Shown here in pieces: positions 28,648 to 36,176 of a stretch of DNA of 64,000 nt (the first letter of the stretch is position 1; each line of letters begins with the position of its first letter). The notes under the pieces were generated by a model, which saw only the letters and a list, made by a program, of their open reading frames with translations, had not been told where the DNA came from and ran no database searches. The translations under genes were made by a program, and so were the position numbers. The DNA is from Lysobacter sp. (lineage in GTDB: Bacteria > Pseudomonadota > Gammaproteobacteria > Xanthomonadales > Xanthomonadaceae). The stretch covers positions 62,001-126,000 of the forward strand of contig JAHCAU010000003.1 of assembly GCA_019634715.1 (NCBI GenBank), in the 5' to 3' direction.

Positions 28648-29607
28648 ATGTTCAAGCGTTTGCTCATGACCGTCGCGCTTGTCGCGACCACCTTCAACGT
28701 GTCCGCAGCCAAGCCGCAGGCGCTTCCCATGCCGCTCGGCGAACAGTATCCAGTCGAGGTCGTCCTCAACCAGCAGGAAATCGCGGTGGATGTCTCCGCG
28801 ACCAACCCGATGGCGGCCGGCGGCGGCCTGCTCGGCGCCCTGATCGTGGCCGGAGTCGACAATGCCCGGACGAAGAATGCGGAAGAGCGCATCGTGCCGC
28901 TTCGCGACATGCTGATCACCTATCGTTTCAACGAGGCGATGGAGCAGGCGATTCGTGCGAAGGTCCCGTCTCCCGGCATCACGGAATCGCCTGCGTTCAA
29001 CATACAGTCCTCCATGCTCGGTGCGATCGATGCGCAGAACAGGCAGCAGCTCGCGCCGTACGCGCTCGTGCTGACGCCGCGGTACGCCTTCGACAACAAA
29101 TTCCATGCGATGACGGTCAAGATCACTGCCCAGGTAGTGGAACGTTCCGTGAAGTCGAACGGCAAGACCAAGCTCGCAATCTCGTTCAATCGCGTGTACA
29201 CCCATCACGTACAGTTGCCTGCGCCGGGCGAAGTCGACGACAACGTGAAGGCCTGGCAGGCGCTGGGTGGCCCGCGTCTGGTGGAGTTGCTCGATCAGGC
29301 GGTACTTCACAGCGTCGACATGCTGGTGTTCGATTTCTCCAGAGAGGGGCGCGCGGAGTGGGGCAAGTTCGATCGCCGTGCCTCGGCCAGCATCGATGGT
29401 CGCAATGTCCCAGGTATCCACCAGCGCGCGGGAGAAGGCTGGGTCTGGACACGTACCGGCAAGGGTTACCTTGAAGCCTTGAACGGCTACCAGACCGCCA
29501 AGGCTGCGCCCGCCGCCCCAGCCTCCGTGCCTGCCGAAGCCGAGGCCGCACCCGCAACCGTGCCGGCTGCGGAGGCAGCGCCCGTGCCTGCGGATACGAT
29601 GCCGTGA
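28648..29607 (+). CDS. Exported protein of unknown function
   Basis: The 319-residue protein has a signal peptide (MFKRLLMTVALVATTFNVSA) and an AGGGGA site ten bases before the ATG. The mature part contains a short Gly/Ala hydrophobic stretch (MAAGGGLLGALIVAGV) near residue 55, as found in small periplasmic or lipoprotein components with glycine-zipper-like segments. A long beta-rich region and an Ala/Pro/Glu tail of about 35 residues follow. I do not recognise the family. It overlaps the next lipoprotein gene by four bases, so the two should act together at the envelope. Confidence 0.8.
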   Translation: MFKRLLMTVALVATTFNVSAAKPQALPMPLGEQYPVEVVLNQQEIAVDVSATNPMAAGGGLLGALIVAGVDNARTKNAEERIVPLRDMLITYRFNEAMEQAIRAKVPSPGITESPAFNIQSSMLGAIDAQNRQQLAPYALVLTPRYAFDNKFHAMTVKITAQVVERSVKSNGKTKLAISFNRVYTHHVQLPAPGEVDDNVKAWQALGGPRLVELLDQAVLHSVDMLVFDFSREGRAEWGKFDRRASASIDGRNVPGIHQRAGEGWVWTRTGKGYLEALNGYQTAKAAPAAPASVPAEAEAAPATVPAAEAAPVPADTMP

Positions 29608-30122
29608 TCAGACGGACCTTGTGGGTGACGATATTGCTGGTCCCTGCAGCCGGATGCACGGTCAACGTCAAGCAGGTCCGGATCGATGCATCGACGCTCG
29701 ATGCGCCCATGTCCAACGCCAGCGTCTCCACTCGGTGCGCCTATCGACTGACGTCGATCGCAGACGAGCGCCCGTCGGGGGATCTGGCCGGCACCCTCGG
29801 CGCCAACCTCATCACGCTCGAGAACGCACCGGCGCTGATCCGCGAACGGCTCCTCAAGAGCGGTATCGCCGACGCACAAGGCCAGGGGCGGGGCGTGGAA
29901 ATTCGGCTGATGCGCCTTTACATGATGGAGAACCTCTACACCCGGTTCCCCATCGTGGTGTACCAAGCGAAGATCGACGGTGGTGATTCCTTCGTCGTGC
30001 GTTCGCAACTCGGCGAGATGTCCTGGAGCACCGATCCGGCACGTGCGCACGAAGGGTACGCACGTGCCTTGCAGGACGCGAACGCGCGACTGGTGAACGC
30101 GCTCAACGAACGCTGCGCTTGA
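29604..30122 (+). CDS. Lipoprotein of unknown function
   Basis: The 172-residue product starts at a GTG whose bases overlap the previous stop codon (GTGA). The signal sequence ends in a lipobox, LLVPAAGC, at about residue 18; Thr at +2 suggests sorting to the outer membrane. The body has the pattern of small periplasmic proteins that bind envelope partners (YRLTSIADERPSGDLAG; ARAHEGYARALQDANARLVNAL). No family is claimed. Translational coupling ties it to the exported protein upstream. Confidence 0.8.
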   Translation: MIRRTLWVTILLVPAAGCTVNVKQVRIDASTLDAPMSNASVSTRCAYRLTSIADERPSGDLAGTLGANLITLENAPALIRERLLKSGIADAQGQGRGVEIRLMRLYMMENLYTRFPIVVYQAKIDGGDSFVVRSQLGEMSWSTDPARAHEGYARALQDANARLVNALNERCA

Positions 30123-30160
30123 ATCCGGTGGATCGCCTGCGGATCTTAGAGGCATGCGCA

Positions 30161-30187
30161 GCACCGACGGCGATATTCCGTCGGTGC
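30161..30187 (+). terminator. Hairpin after the lipoprotein gene
   Basis: GCACCGACGG and CCGTCGGTGC form a perfect 10-bp stem with a seven-base loop, 39 bases after the stop codon. It lacks a clear T-run. Confidence 0.6.
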
Positions 30188-30329
30188 CTGCGTCGATCCG
30201 GTCGAATCGCGATGCGTCTGCGACGCCCTGCCTGGTCAGCCCGCTGCAGGCAATGCTCCGGAAATCGCCAGTGCTGTGCCCGGACAATCACCTGCATGGC
30301 GTCGATATCGCAGGACACGCTCGATCCAT

Positions 30330-30585
30330 TCAGTCGCCGTCTTCCTGCGGCTCGGAGAAGGGGCCTTCCGGCACGACAGGTTCAAGGTCCGGAAAATTCC
30401 CCTGGTCGGGGAAGATCGGCTCCGGGTCCGGAAAGAGCCGGTGTCGGATCCGGGATGCCCGGCCAGGAGATCCTGATCGGCTCGAATGGCGGGTCGGCAG
30501 GCTCGCGAGGCGGAACGTCCTGATCCGGCCAAGGTTCCTGTGCCCGTTGTTCCGTGCCTGTCGTGCGATCGAGGTCGTGCGTCAT
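30330..30585 (-). pseudogene. Frameshifted small acidic proline-rich protein gene
   Basis: On the minus strand an ATG at 30585, preceded by GGGGGAA, opens a frame reading MTHDLDRTTGTEQ, then EPWPDQDVPPREPADPPFEP. This frame ends at 30382 after losing its character. A second frame takes over and reads PDPEPIFPDQGNFPDLEPVV, then PEGPFSEPQEDGD, stopping at 30330-30332. The composition (Asp/Glu/Pro) is continuous across the change of frame. The total of 256 bases is one more than a multiple of three, which fits a single-base shift near 30440. It may be a real mutation or a sequencing error. No function is known; such short acidic proline-rich proteins occur widely in Xanthomonads. Confidence 0.55.
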
Positions 30586-30672
30586 CGCGATTCCCCCCCC
30601 TGTCGACGATCCGGGGGGGCGGATCGGTTCAATGGGCAACGCAAGCGGCCGGGGAGAATGGCCAACTACGGC

Positions 30673-31011
30673 TCAGGCCAGCGCCTCGGCCTTCGCCGCG
30701 CAGATGAAGTCGTTCTCGCTCAGGCCGCCGACGTCGTGGGTCGAGAAGCGGACCACGCAGCGATCGTAGTGCACGCCGAGGTCGGGGTGGTGGTCTTCGC
30801 GATGGGCGACATGGGCGAGGGCGTTCACGAAGGCCATCGTCCGGTAGTAGTCGGGAAAGGAGAACGTCTTGACGAGGGCATGACCGTTCTCGGCGAGTTC
30901 CCAGCCCGGAAGCTGTGGCATCAGCTCGGCGACCTGGGCCGGGGGCAGGCGGTGCTCGTGGCCGCGGCGGGGGATGCAGTGCGCCTGGGCGAGTGGGACG
31001 AGGTCGGTCAT
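30673..31011 (-). CDS. phhB: Pterin-4a-carbinolamine dehydratase
   Basis: This 112-residue protein dehydrates 4a-hydroxytetrahydropterin, regenerating the cofactor of aromatic amino acid hydroxylases. The core motif is [17 protein letters not shown], with the three catalytic histidines (H-H-P-D ... H). The family motif GW...[20 protein letters not shown] precedes it. AGGA lies nine bases before the ATG at 31011. No phenylalanine hydroxylase gene is adjacent. It is divergent from nfuA. Confidence 0.94.
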   Translation of the reverse strand: MTDLVPLAQAHCIPRRGHEHRLPPAQVAELMPQLPGWELAENGHALVKTFSFPDYYRTMAFVNALAHVAHREDHHPDLGVHYDRCVVRFSTHDVGGLSENDFICAAKAEALA

Positions 31012-31111
31012 GGCAGCGGGTCCTGTGCGAAGTCGGTCAAGCTGAACAATGTTTCGCGGGGGCAACGAAATTGTTACCAGCGCGGCGGAATCCGGCCGCT
31101 AGAATAGCCCG

Positions 31112-31705
31112 ATGATCCAGATTTCCGAATCCGCGCAGAGCCATTTCCGCCGCCTGATCGAACGCGAAGCCCTGCCGGGCCTCGGCGTGCGCCTGAGCGC
31201 CCTCCACCCCGGCACGCCGCGCGCCGACGTCCGCCTGGAGTTCGCCGAACCGGGCGACCTGCAGGGCGATGAATGGGCCGTGGACTGCGAGGGCTTCACG
31301 CTGTGGCTCGACGCCGGCAGCGTGCAGTTCCTCGATGGCGCCGAGATCGACTACACCACGCAGGCGACCGGCGGCCAGCTGCAGATCCGCGCGCCGAGGA
31401 TCAAGGGGGTGGCGCCCGAGGACGACGCGTCGCTGGTCGAACGCGTGCGCTGGGTGGTCGAGCACGAGATCAATCCGCAACTCGCCCAGCACAAGGGGCA
31501 CGTCTCGGTGCGCGAAGTCACCGCCGATGGCGTGGTGGTACTCAGTTTCGGCGGCGGCTGCCACGGTTGCGGCATGGCCGATGTGACGCTCAAGCAGGGG
31601 ATCGAGAAGACATTGCTGGAGAAGGTGCCCGGCGTGACCGCCGTGCGCGATGCGACCGATCATGCGACTGGATCGGCGCCGTACATCGCTCGCGACGCGC
31701 ACTGA
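31112..31705 (+). CDS. nfuA: NfuA iron-sulfur cluster carrier
   Basis: This 197-residue protein has a degenerate A-type N-terminal domain (residues 1-95, cysteines lost) and a C-terminal Nfu domain from about residue 105. Its CxxC cluster ligands are C150 and C153 in [19 protein letters not shown]. It delivers [4Fe-4S] clusters to client enzymes, particularly under stress. Together with mrp at 4.8 kb, the window holds two Fe-S carriers. The next gene starts 16 bases downstream and is probably co-transcribed. Confidence 0.96.
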   Translation: MIQISESAQSHFRRLIEREALPGLGVRLSALHPGTPRADVRLEFAEPGDLQGDEWAVDCEGFTLWLDAGSVQFLDGAEIDYTTQATGGQLQIRAPRIKGVAPEDDASLVERVRWVVEHEINPQLAQHKGHVSVREVTADGVVVLSFGGGCHGCGMADVTLKQGIEKTLLEKVPGVTAVRDATDHATGSAPYIARDAH

Positions 31706-31720
31706 CCGGTCGCGCCGCGC

Positions 31721-33523
31721 GTGTTTTCAGCCGCGGACCTCATCGAAGCGCTGTCGGCCCGGTTCCGGCGGCGTTTTCCGCTTCTGGCCGAGCGCGCGTT
31801 CGGCGAATTCCCGCCGACCTGGCGCGCCTGGTTCCTGGCCATCGCGGAACGTCCCGGGACGGTGACCGGCGTTCCGGCCGGCGACTATGTGGCGATCCTG
31901 TCCTCGCGTCCGCTGCGCCAGCCACCCCGGGCCAGCGCCGAGCTCGGCCGCTGGCCCGCCTACCGTCATCTGTTGCGGCAGCAGTGGGGGCCGGCGCCTG
32001 CGGACCAGCGCCGCGCCCGTCGCATCGCCGCCGGCTTCTCGGCGCTGCTGCACCTGTTCTTCGCCGCCTTGCTGCTGTGGGTCGGCTTCGTGCGCGTGGG
32101 CGATGCCCCGCCGGACATCGCGCAGGCCGGCGAAGCGATCCAGGTCGAATTCATCGGCGATGGCACGCCGGCCGACGAAGGCGGCGCGCCTGCACCGGGC
32201 CAGGCCGATGCGCCCGCGTCCGCTGGCGCGGGGCAACCGGCTGCGGCTGGCGGCGGCCAGCAGGCTGCGTCTGCGCCACCACCGCCGCCCTTCGTCGCGG
32301 CCGCGCCGCCCGATGCGGATACCCTGCCGCAACCATCGCCACCTGCCGAGGCCGCGAGCGCGCAGCCGTTGACGGTGACCGAAACCAATGCACCCGAGCC
32401 TGAGTTCACCCTGCCGCAGACCGCCGTGCGCGAGATGGCGCTGCCGAGCCTGCGTCCGCAGACGCCGGATCTCTCGACCCGGGTGATCGAGGTGGAAACG
32501 GTGGTGCCCAGCGTTGCGACCCCCGCGCTGCAAGCACCGACGCCGCGTCCGGTCACGCCGACAGTGCCGACGCTGCGTACGCAGGTCGTCGAGATCGACA
32601 CGTTCCAGCCCACGGTCCCGGTGCCGACGTTGCAGGCGCCCGTGCCGCGGTCGGTCACGCCTTCCGTGCCCGCGCTGCGGACCCAGGTCACCGAGATCGA
32701 AGTCCACTCGCCGCTGGCGACCGTGCCGTCGACCGGCATCGCGCAGGCGCCGGCGCGCACGCCACAGCTCCGCACGCAGGAGCTGCGCACCACGCCGGGC
32801 GAGATCGCGCTCAGGCCGGGTGCGCCCGGAGCCTCGACCGCCGCGACGCCATCCACTTCATCGTCCAGCGCGCCGGGCAGCAACCCGTCGGCGAGCGGGA
32901 CGTCGCCGACACCGTCGCCGACGTCCGGCGGTCGCCCGCAGGCGCAGGGTGCAGGGCGCACGGCAGGGGTCGCGCCGTCGGGTGCGGGTCCGCGTCCGTC
33001 GACGCGTCCCGGGGCGGCCACTTCGACCGTGCGCGACGACGACTGGGGTGCCTCGGACCGCAACGTGCCCGGCAACGCCAACGCGGGCAGCGGCAACACC
33101 GCAGGGCTGTTCAACAGCGACGGCAGCGTGCGCCTGCCCGGCGGCGCGGGCGATGTCGGCGGCGGTCTGCCGCCGGGCACGATCGTCGAGGATTTCGAGA
33201 AGATCGATCGCATGGGCACCTGGCTCAAGCGGCCGCCGCTGGATTACACGCCGACGCGTTTCGACCGGTTCTGGGTCCCGAACCGCACGCTGCTGGAAGA
33301 GTGGGTGCAGCGCGGCATCAAGAAGGTCGCGATCCCGATTCCGGGGACGACCAAGCGCATCGAGTGCACGGTCAGCCTGCTCGCGGTGGGCGGAAGCTGC
33401 CGGGTCTACGATCCTAACCTGCAGGACCAGGAGGCCACCGCGCGGCCGCCGCCGGATGTGCCGTACAAGCCGGAACTGCGGGAAGACAAGGACGGGCCGT
33501 CGGCGCCACCCGCCGCGCCGTGA
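31721..33523 (+). CDS. Repetitive transmembrane protein, function unknown
   Basis: The 600-residue protein starts at GTG 31721. Residues 1-100 are a basic cytosolic region, followed by one transmembrane helix (FSALLHLFFAALLLWVGFV, about residues 106-125). About 330 residues of Pro/Ala/Thr-rich sequence follow, including roughly three tandem units of about 34 residues (..VIEVET..PS....LQAPTPRPVTPTVPTLRTQ) encoded at 32477-32780. A small C-terminal domain (IVEDFEKIDRMGTWLKRP; CTVSLLAVGGSCRVYDP) closes it. Xanthomonads encode similar proteins annotated as transmembrane repetitive protein next to nfuA. The layout resembles a TonB-like anchor with a spacer spanning the periplasm, but the end is not a TonB domain. 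Confidence 0.8.
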   Translation: MFSAADLIEALSARFRRRFPLLAERAFGEFPPTWRAWFLAIAERPGTVTGVPAGDYVAILSSRPLRQPPRASAELGRWPAYRHLLRQQWGPAPADQRRARRIAAGFSALLHLFFAALLLWVGFVRVGDAPPDIAQAGEAIQVEFIGDGTPADEGGAPAPGQADAPASAGAGQPAAAGGGQQAASAPPPPPFVAAAPPDADTLPQPSPPAEAASAQPLTVTETNAPEPEFTLPQTAVREMALPSLRPQTPDLSTRVIEVETVVPSVATPALQAPTPRPVTPTVPTLRTQVVEIDTFQPTVPVPTLQAPVPRSVTPSVPALRTQVTEIEVHSPLATVPSTGIAQAPARTPQLRTQELRTTPGEIALRPGAPGASTAATPSTSSSSAPGSNPSASGTSPTPSPTSGGRPQAQGAGRTAGVAPSGAGPRPSTRPGAATSTVRDDDWGASDRNVPGNANAGSGNTAGLFNSDGSVRLPGGAGDVGGGLPPGTIVEDFEKIDRMGTWLKRPPLDYTPTRFDRFWVPNRTLLEEWVQRGIKKVAIPIPGTTKRIECTVSLLAVGGSCRVYDPNLQDQEATARPPPDVPYKPELREDKDGPSAPPAAP

Positions 33524-33551
33524 TCATCGCGAGCGGCATGAGGAATCTTTT

Positions 33552-33623
33552 GCCGCTGATGACGCGGATCGAAAGCGATGACCGACCCATGATCGATCCG
33601 CGTTCGTCCGCGTGATCCGTGGC
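33552..33623. repeat. Imperfect palindromic intergenic repeat, copy 1
   Basis: GCCGCTGATGACGCGGATCGA pairs with GATCGATCCGCGT and the following ATCCGTGGC. The innermost arms ACGCGGATCGA / TCGATCCGCGT are exact. The same outline (CCGCNGAT..ACGCGGA ... TCCGCGT..ATCCGTGG) recurs 100 bases further on. Confidence 0.6.
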
Positions 33624-33725
33624 GAGCACGAATGGCCCGGTGCCAAGGCAGCGGCTTGGGAATGGTCGAGTCGGCTTCTTGCTGAAGGCCGGAGATCGTT
33701 GGGCGATTCGACCCGCATTCTTTTC

Positions 33726-33798
33726 GCCGCGGATTGACGCGGAGCGCGCGGATCAGGCTTTGGAAGAAAAACGTTTTCGATCCGCGTCAATCCGTGGC
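33726..33798. repeat. Imperfect palindromic intergenic repeat, copy 2
   Basis: CCGCGGATTGACGCGGA and TCCGCGTCAATCCGTGG are inverted repeats with 16 of 17 positions matching. The spacer contains an A-rich stretch (GGAAGAAAAACG). It is related to the copy at 33552-33623 and fills the otherwise gene-free 374-bp gap between 33523 and 33898. Confidence 0.65.
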
Positions 33799-33848
33799 AG
33801 GAAAAGAGCTGCGGGTGTTCGCAGAGGGATCCGGTCGCGCCAAACGAA

Positions 33849-33870
33849 ACGGGAGCCTTGCGGCTCCCGT
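33849..33870 (-). terminator. Terminator of the cytochrome c genes
   Basis: A perfect 9-bp stem ACGGGAGCC / GGCTCCCGT with a four-base loop lies 28 bases after the stop codon of the minus-strand cytochrome gene, followed by TTCGTTTGG on that strand. Confidence 0.75.
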
Positions 33871-33897
33871 GCGTGATTCGTCCGCGGGGACGGGCGC

Positions 33898-34341
33898 TTA
33901 CTTGCTGCGCGCCATGTCGCCCAGGGGGCCATCCTGCTTCGCGAAGTAGGCCGAGAGGTCGGCGAGACCCTGATTGTCGAGGGTGCCGGCCTCGAAGGCG
34001 CCCTTGATCTGCATCGTCATCAGCGCGTGGTCGCGCTTGCCGTCGCGATACTGCTGGAGGCTGTGGAACAGGTAGTCCTGGTACTGGCCGCCGATGACCG
34101 GAGTGGCGGCATCGATCGGCTTCACGCCGCCGGCGCCGTGGCAGTCGACGCAGGACTGGCCGCTCGGCAGCTTGGTGGCGGCCAGCTTTTCGCCGCGGGC
34201 GATGTCGCCATCGTAGGCGGAGACGTGCTGGTGGACCGGCTTGTGGGCAGCGCCCTCGGCGGCGGGTTCGCTCTTGCCGCAGGCGGCCAGACCGAGGAAG
34301 AGGGCGCAGGTCGTTGCGATGGCGAGAGGACGCTTCGTCAT
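33898..34341 (-). CDS. Mono-haem c-type cytochrome lipoprotein
   Basis: The 147-residue product has a lipoprotein signal with lipobox GLAAC near residue 21 and a haem-binding CVDCH motif in SGQSCVDCHGAGG. A later MTMQIKGAF segment offers the methionine ligand. It is a membrane-anchored electron carrier in the periplasm. ATG 34341 is chosen; a GTG at 34356 overlapping the previous stop is an alternative. It follows the other cytochrome gene by 11 bases, so the two form an operon. Confidence 0.9.
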   Translation of the reverse strand: MTKRPLAIATTCALFLGLAACGKSEPAAEGAAHKPVHQHVSAYDGDIARGEKLAATKLPSGQSCVDCHGAGGVKPIDAATPVIGGQYQDYLFHSLQQYRDGKRDHALMTMQIKGAFEAGTLDNQGLADLSAYFAKQDGPLGDMARSK

Positions 34342-34352
34342 GGGGGTTGCGC

Positions 34353-34697
34353 TCACTTCTTCAGGCTCGAAAGGTAGGCGGCGATGGCGGCGATGTCTTC
34401 GTCGGAGAAGCTCTGCGCCTGAGCCTGCATGGTCGGGTGCTTGCGCGTGCCCTTCTTGTAGGCGGTCAGTGCGTTGACCAGGAACTCCTGCGACTGGCCG
34501 GTGATCTTCGGCACGTTGTAGGTCGGGTAGGCGTTCTTGTAGCCGGTGACGCCGTGGCAGCCCTGGCAGGTGTAGGCAAGCTGCTTGCCCTTGTCCGCGG
34601 CGCCGTCGGCGTCGGGGGTCTGCGCCTGGACGGCGAACGATGCGAGGAGGGCAAGGCAGCCGGCGAGCAGCGGATGGCGTTTCGGCGATCGGATCAT
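34353..34697 (-). CDS. Small soluble c-type cytochrome
   Basis: The 114-residue protein has a cleavable signal peptide (LLAGCLALLASFAVQAQ) and one haem site, CQGCH, in YTCQGCHGVTG. The distal methionine is probably in RKHPTMQAQAQSFSDEDIAAIAAYLSSL, which is the usual end of a class I cytochrome c. A possible -10 element TATACT lies at 34789-34784 on the minus strand. With the cytochrome lipoprotein downstream it resembles the split c4-type pair found in Xanthomonads, which passes electrons to terminal oxidases. Confidence 0.92.
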   Translation of the reverse strand: MIRSPKRHPLLAGCLALLASFAVQAQTPDADGAADKGKQLAYTCQGCHGVTGYKNAYPTYNVPKITGQSQEFLVNALTAYKKGTRKHPTMQAQAQSFSDEDIAAIAAYLSSLKK

Positions 34698-35006
34698 GTC
34701 TGGCGTCAGGTCAGGGTTGAGTTCGGGACACGTCGCCACGGCCGGTGTCGGCCCCAAGGCGGTCGCAAACGTGCAATCGCGACAGTATAGCCTGCAACGC
34801 GACCCGGTCGCGAAGGTGTGGTCCGGGGCAGGCAAGCGGTCGCGGCCGCATGCGACGGCGTCAGCAGGGCGTCGCTGCACGCCGTAGCGGCTGACACTGC
34901 GATGCGGAGCGAGGCATGACGCGAGTCACCATGACCTCTGGCGGATGCCGGTTCTGTGTGGGTGATCTACCTTCATACAACACCTAATCCCCTCCCGCAG
35001 ACCACC
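34698..35006. promoter_or_regulatory. Divergent promoter region, cytochromes / efflux operon
   Basis: There is no gene in these 309 bases. TATACT on the minus strand (34789-34784), about 90 bases before the cytochrome start, is a plausible -10 element. On the plus strand an A/T-richer stretch at 34957-34990 precedes the efflux adaptor gene. No clear operator palindrome was seen. Confidence 0.35.
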
Positions 35007-36176
35007 ATGCCCGCCATGATCCCTACCCCTGCCGATTCCATGTTCCCGCCCCCGGCGTTCCGAACCCCCATGGCCCGCACGCTGGCGGCCGCCGTGCTGC
35101 TTGGCTGCCTGGCGATCGCCGGCTGCAAGGGCGGCAACGACGCCCAGGCCAAGGGCAAGGATGGCGACAAGAAGGAGGAGAAGGCGCGGGAGGCCGTGCC
35201 CGTTGAGGTGGTGGCGGTCGCGAATCGGCCGGTCGCGGCCAGCTACAGCGGGACCGCGCCGCTGGAAGCCCGCGCCGAGTCGCAGGTGGTCGCCAAGACC
35301 TCCGGCGTCGCCCTGCAGGTCATGGCCGAGGTCGGGCAGCAGGTCCGCGCCGGGCAGGTGCTGGTCCGCCTGGACTCCGACCGCGCTGCGTTGCAGGCAG
35401 CGCAGAGCGCCGCCCAGGTGCGCAAGCTGGAGGCCAACTACAACCGCTCGCTGCAGCTGTCGAAGCAGCAGCTGGTCAGCGCCAACGACCTGGATCAGCT
35501 GAAGTTCGACCTGGAGAACGCCCGCGCGGTGAACCGCCTGGCCAACCTCGAAGTGTCCTACGCCAACGTGGTCGCGCCGATCTCGGGCATCATCGCCGAG
35601 CGCTCGATCAAGGCCGGCAACTTCGTCCAGCTCAACTCGCCGATCTTCCGCATCGTCGACACCTCGCGCATCGAGGCCACGCTCAACGTGCCCGAGCGCG
35701 AACTTGCGACGATCAAGCCCGGCCTGCCGGTGCAGCTGATGGTGGACGCGCTGCCGGGCAAGCCGTTCCAGGGCAGCGTCGATCGCGTCGCGCCGGTGGT
35801 GGATTCCGGCAGCGGCACCTTCCGCGTGATCTGCGCGTTCGACAGCGCCGCGCTGCTGCAGCCGGGCATGTTCGGCCGCATCCGCATCGACTACGACCAG
35901 CGCGCGAACGCACTGGTGATTCCGCGCAACGCGCTGCTCGACGACGAGAACGACCCGGCGGTCTACGTGGTCCGCGCCAACAAGGCCGCGCGCGTCGCGG
36001 TGACGCTGGGCTACTTCGACGGCGAGTGGGTCGAGGTGCGCGGCGGCCTCAAGCAGGGCGACCGCGTGGTCACCGCGGGCAAGGTCGCGCTGCGCGAAGG
36101 CACCGACGTGCAGGTCATCGGCGCACCCGCCGCGAAGAAGGTCGCCGCCGTCGCCAACGCAGGGAAGACACCGTGA
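35007..36176 (+). CDS. RND efflux periplasmic adaptor (membrane-fusion) lipoprotein
   Basis: The product is the adaptor that bridges RND permeases to an outer-membrane channel. A lipobox LAIAGC lies after a hydrophobic stretch (MARTLAAAVLLG). Then come a Lys/Glu-rich linker, the lipoyl-like halves (VVAKTSGVALQVMAEVGQQVRAGQVLVRLD and VVAPISGIIAERSIKAGNFV), a helical hairpin between them, and beta-barrel and membrane-proximal domains. Starts at 35007, 35040 or 35070 are all possible because none has a good ribosome-binding site; 35070 gives the most typical lipoprotein signal. The stop codon overlaps the GTG of the first permease (GTGA). Confidence 0.9.
   Translation: MPAMIPTPADSMFPPPAFRTPMARTLAAAVLLGCLAIAGCKGGNDAQAKGKDGDKKEEKAREAVPVEVVAVANRPVAASYSGTAPLEARAESQVVAKTSGVALQVMAEVGQQVRAGQVLVRLDSDRAALQAAQSAAQVRKLEANYNRSLQLSKQQLVSANDLDQLKFDLENARAVNRLANLEVSYANVVAPISGIIAERSIKAGNFVQLNSPIFRIVDTSRIEATLNVPERELATIKPGLPVQLMVDALPGKPFQGSVDRVAPVVDSGSGTFRVICAFDSAALLQPGMFGRIRIDYDQRANALVIPRNALLDDENDPAVYVVRANKAARVAVTLGYFDGEWVEVRGGLKQGDRVVTAGKVALREGTDVQVIGAPAAKKVAAVANAGKTP

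Noticed and set aside
30154..31107. A 317-codon plus-strand frame between the lipoprotein gene and nfuA
   Set aside because: It runs antisense over phhB, has no ribosome-binding site or recognisable domain, and its composition changes along its length.
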